Below, piece by piece: positions 5,332 through 5,447 of a stretch of 5,447 nucleotides of DNA. The stretch covers positions 1-5,447 of the forward strand of contig QIEW01000356.1 in assembly GCA_003230535.1 (NCBI GenBank). The letters run 5' to 3'. The stretch comes from a bacterium (lineage in GTDB: Bacteria > SZUA-182 > SZUA-191). The notes beneath the pieces are model-generated. The model ran no database searches, had not been told where the DNA came from, and saw only the letters and a list, made by a program, of their open reading frames with translations. Positions within the stretch are counted from its first letter, which is position 1. Every line of letters starts with the position of its first letter. Both the position numbers and the translations under genes were made by a program.

Positions 5332-5447
5332 CTATATCCGGTTATGCCCCCCCAATAGAGCGTATCCCTGCCAGGTTTCCCGACGTTCCATTTCCGTCTG
5401 GATACCGGATATGGTTTCGGTCTTATACTTTAGCCAATCCGGGGCCA
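5332..5447 (-). CDS. C-terminal end of an unidentified gene (partial)
   Basis: The minus strand is open from the window edge to a TAG at 5332-5334 and encodes 37 complete codons. They include APDWLKYKTETISG, then MERRETWQGYALLGG and the final HNRI. The composition (several Trp and Tyr, balanced charge, no long hydrophobic run) looks like a true soluble-protein C-terminus, but I do not recognise the family. It ends about 110 bases before the arsR promoter. The small hairpin GCGGC-TTATTG-GCCGC (5310-5325) just past its stop lacks a T-tract. It is probably a separate transcription unit. Confidence 0.5.
   Translation of the reverse strand, partial: APDWLKYKTETISGIQTEMERRETWQGYALLGGHNRI

Overview
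The window is about 5.4 kb of moderately low-GC bacterial chromosome. It carries four readable genes, two partial genes at the edges, one small broken gene and an unusual load of short non-coding repeats. No ribosomal or marker gene fixes the taxon. The gene types (a MJ0936/YfcE-like phosphoesterase, a sigma-54 activator, a SO_0444-type permease with its ArsR) and the Gram-positive-style Shine-Dalgarno sequences would fit an anaerobic Clostridia/Peptococcaceae-like bacterium. The 'GTCATTCCCG' hairpin repeat is also common in Deltaproteobacteria and related phyla, so the assignment is weak.

Layout, left to right. Positions 1-75 hold the tail of an unidentified plus-strand gene. A sigma-70-like promoter with an inverted repeat follows, then a metallophosphoesterase (228-737, +, GTG start). 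Converging on it is a small Cys-rich gene (748-925, -) whose frame is broken next to its start. Positions 926-1598 hold no gene; repeat copy 1 lies at 987-1149, followed by unexplained hairpin-rich sequence. A sigma-54-dependent NtrC-family regulator (1599-3014, -) has Asn at the expected phosphoacceptor position. It has a TTGACA-type promoter and a long leader filled by a 120-bp inverted-repeat element. Repeat copy 2 (3318-3478), a metal permease (3514-4554, -), inverted repeat copy 3 (4586-4745) and an ArsR/SmtB repressor (4779-5138, -) come next. The repressor has a textbook promoter with a perfect 6-2-6 operator at the start of transcription. The last 116 bases are the C-terminus of another unidentified minus-strand gene.

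Functionally the core is a metal-stress module. The ArsR repressor carries both an alpha3 Cys site and an alpha5 Asp/His/Glu site, and probably controls itself and the permease, a SO_0444-like exporter with CSC, CPTC and HHNH motifs. The three ~160-bp repeats have imperfect terminal inverted repeats and, for two copies, exact 4-bp flanking duplications, so they look like MITEs. Copy 3 entered the arsR-permease spacer at the edge of a second operator-like sequence. It now separates the two genes with structured DNA that includes a terminator-like hairpin. This insertion into a regulated operon, together with the inverted pair of repeats bracketing the permease, is the most interesting structure here. 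No complete new multi-gene system is evident.
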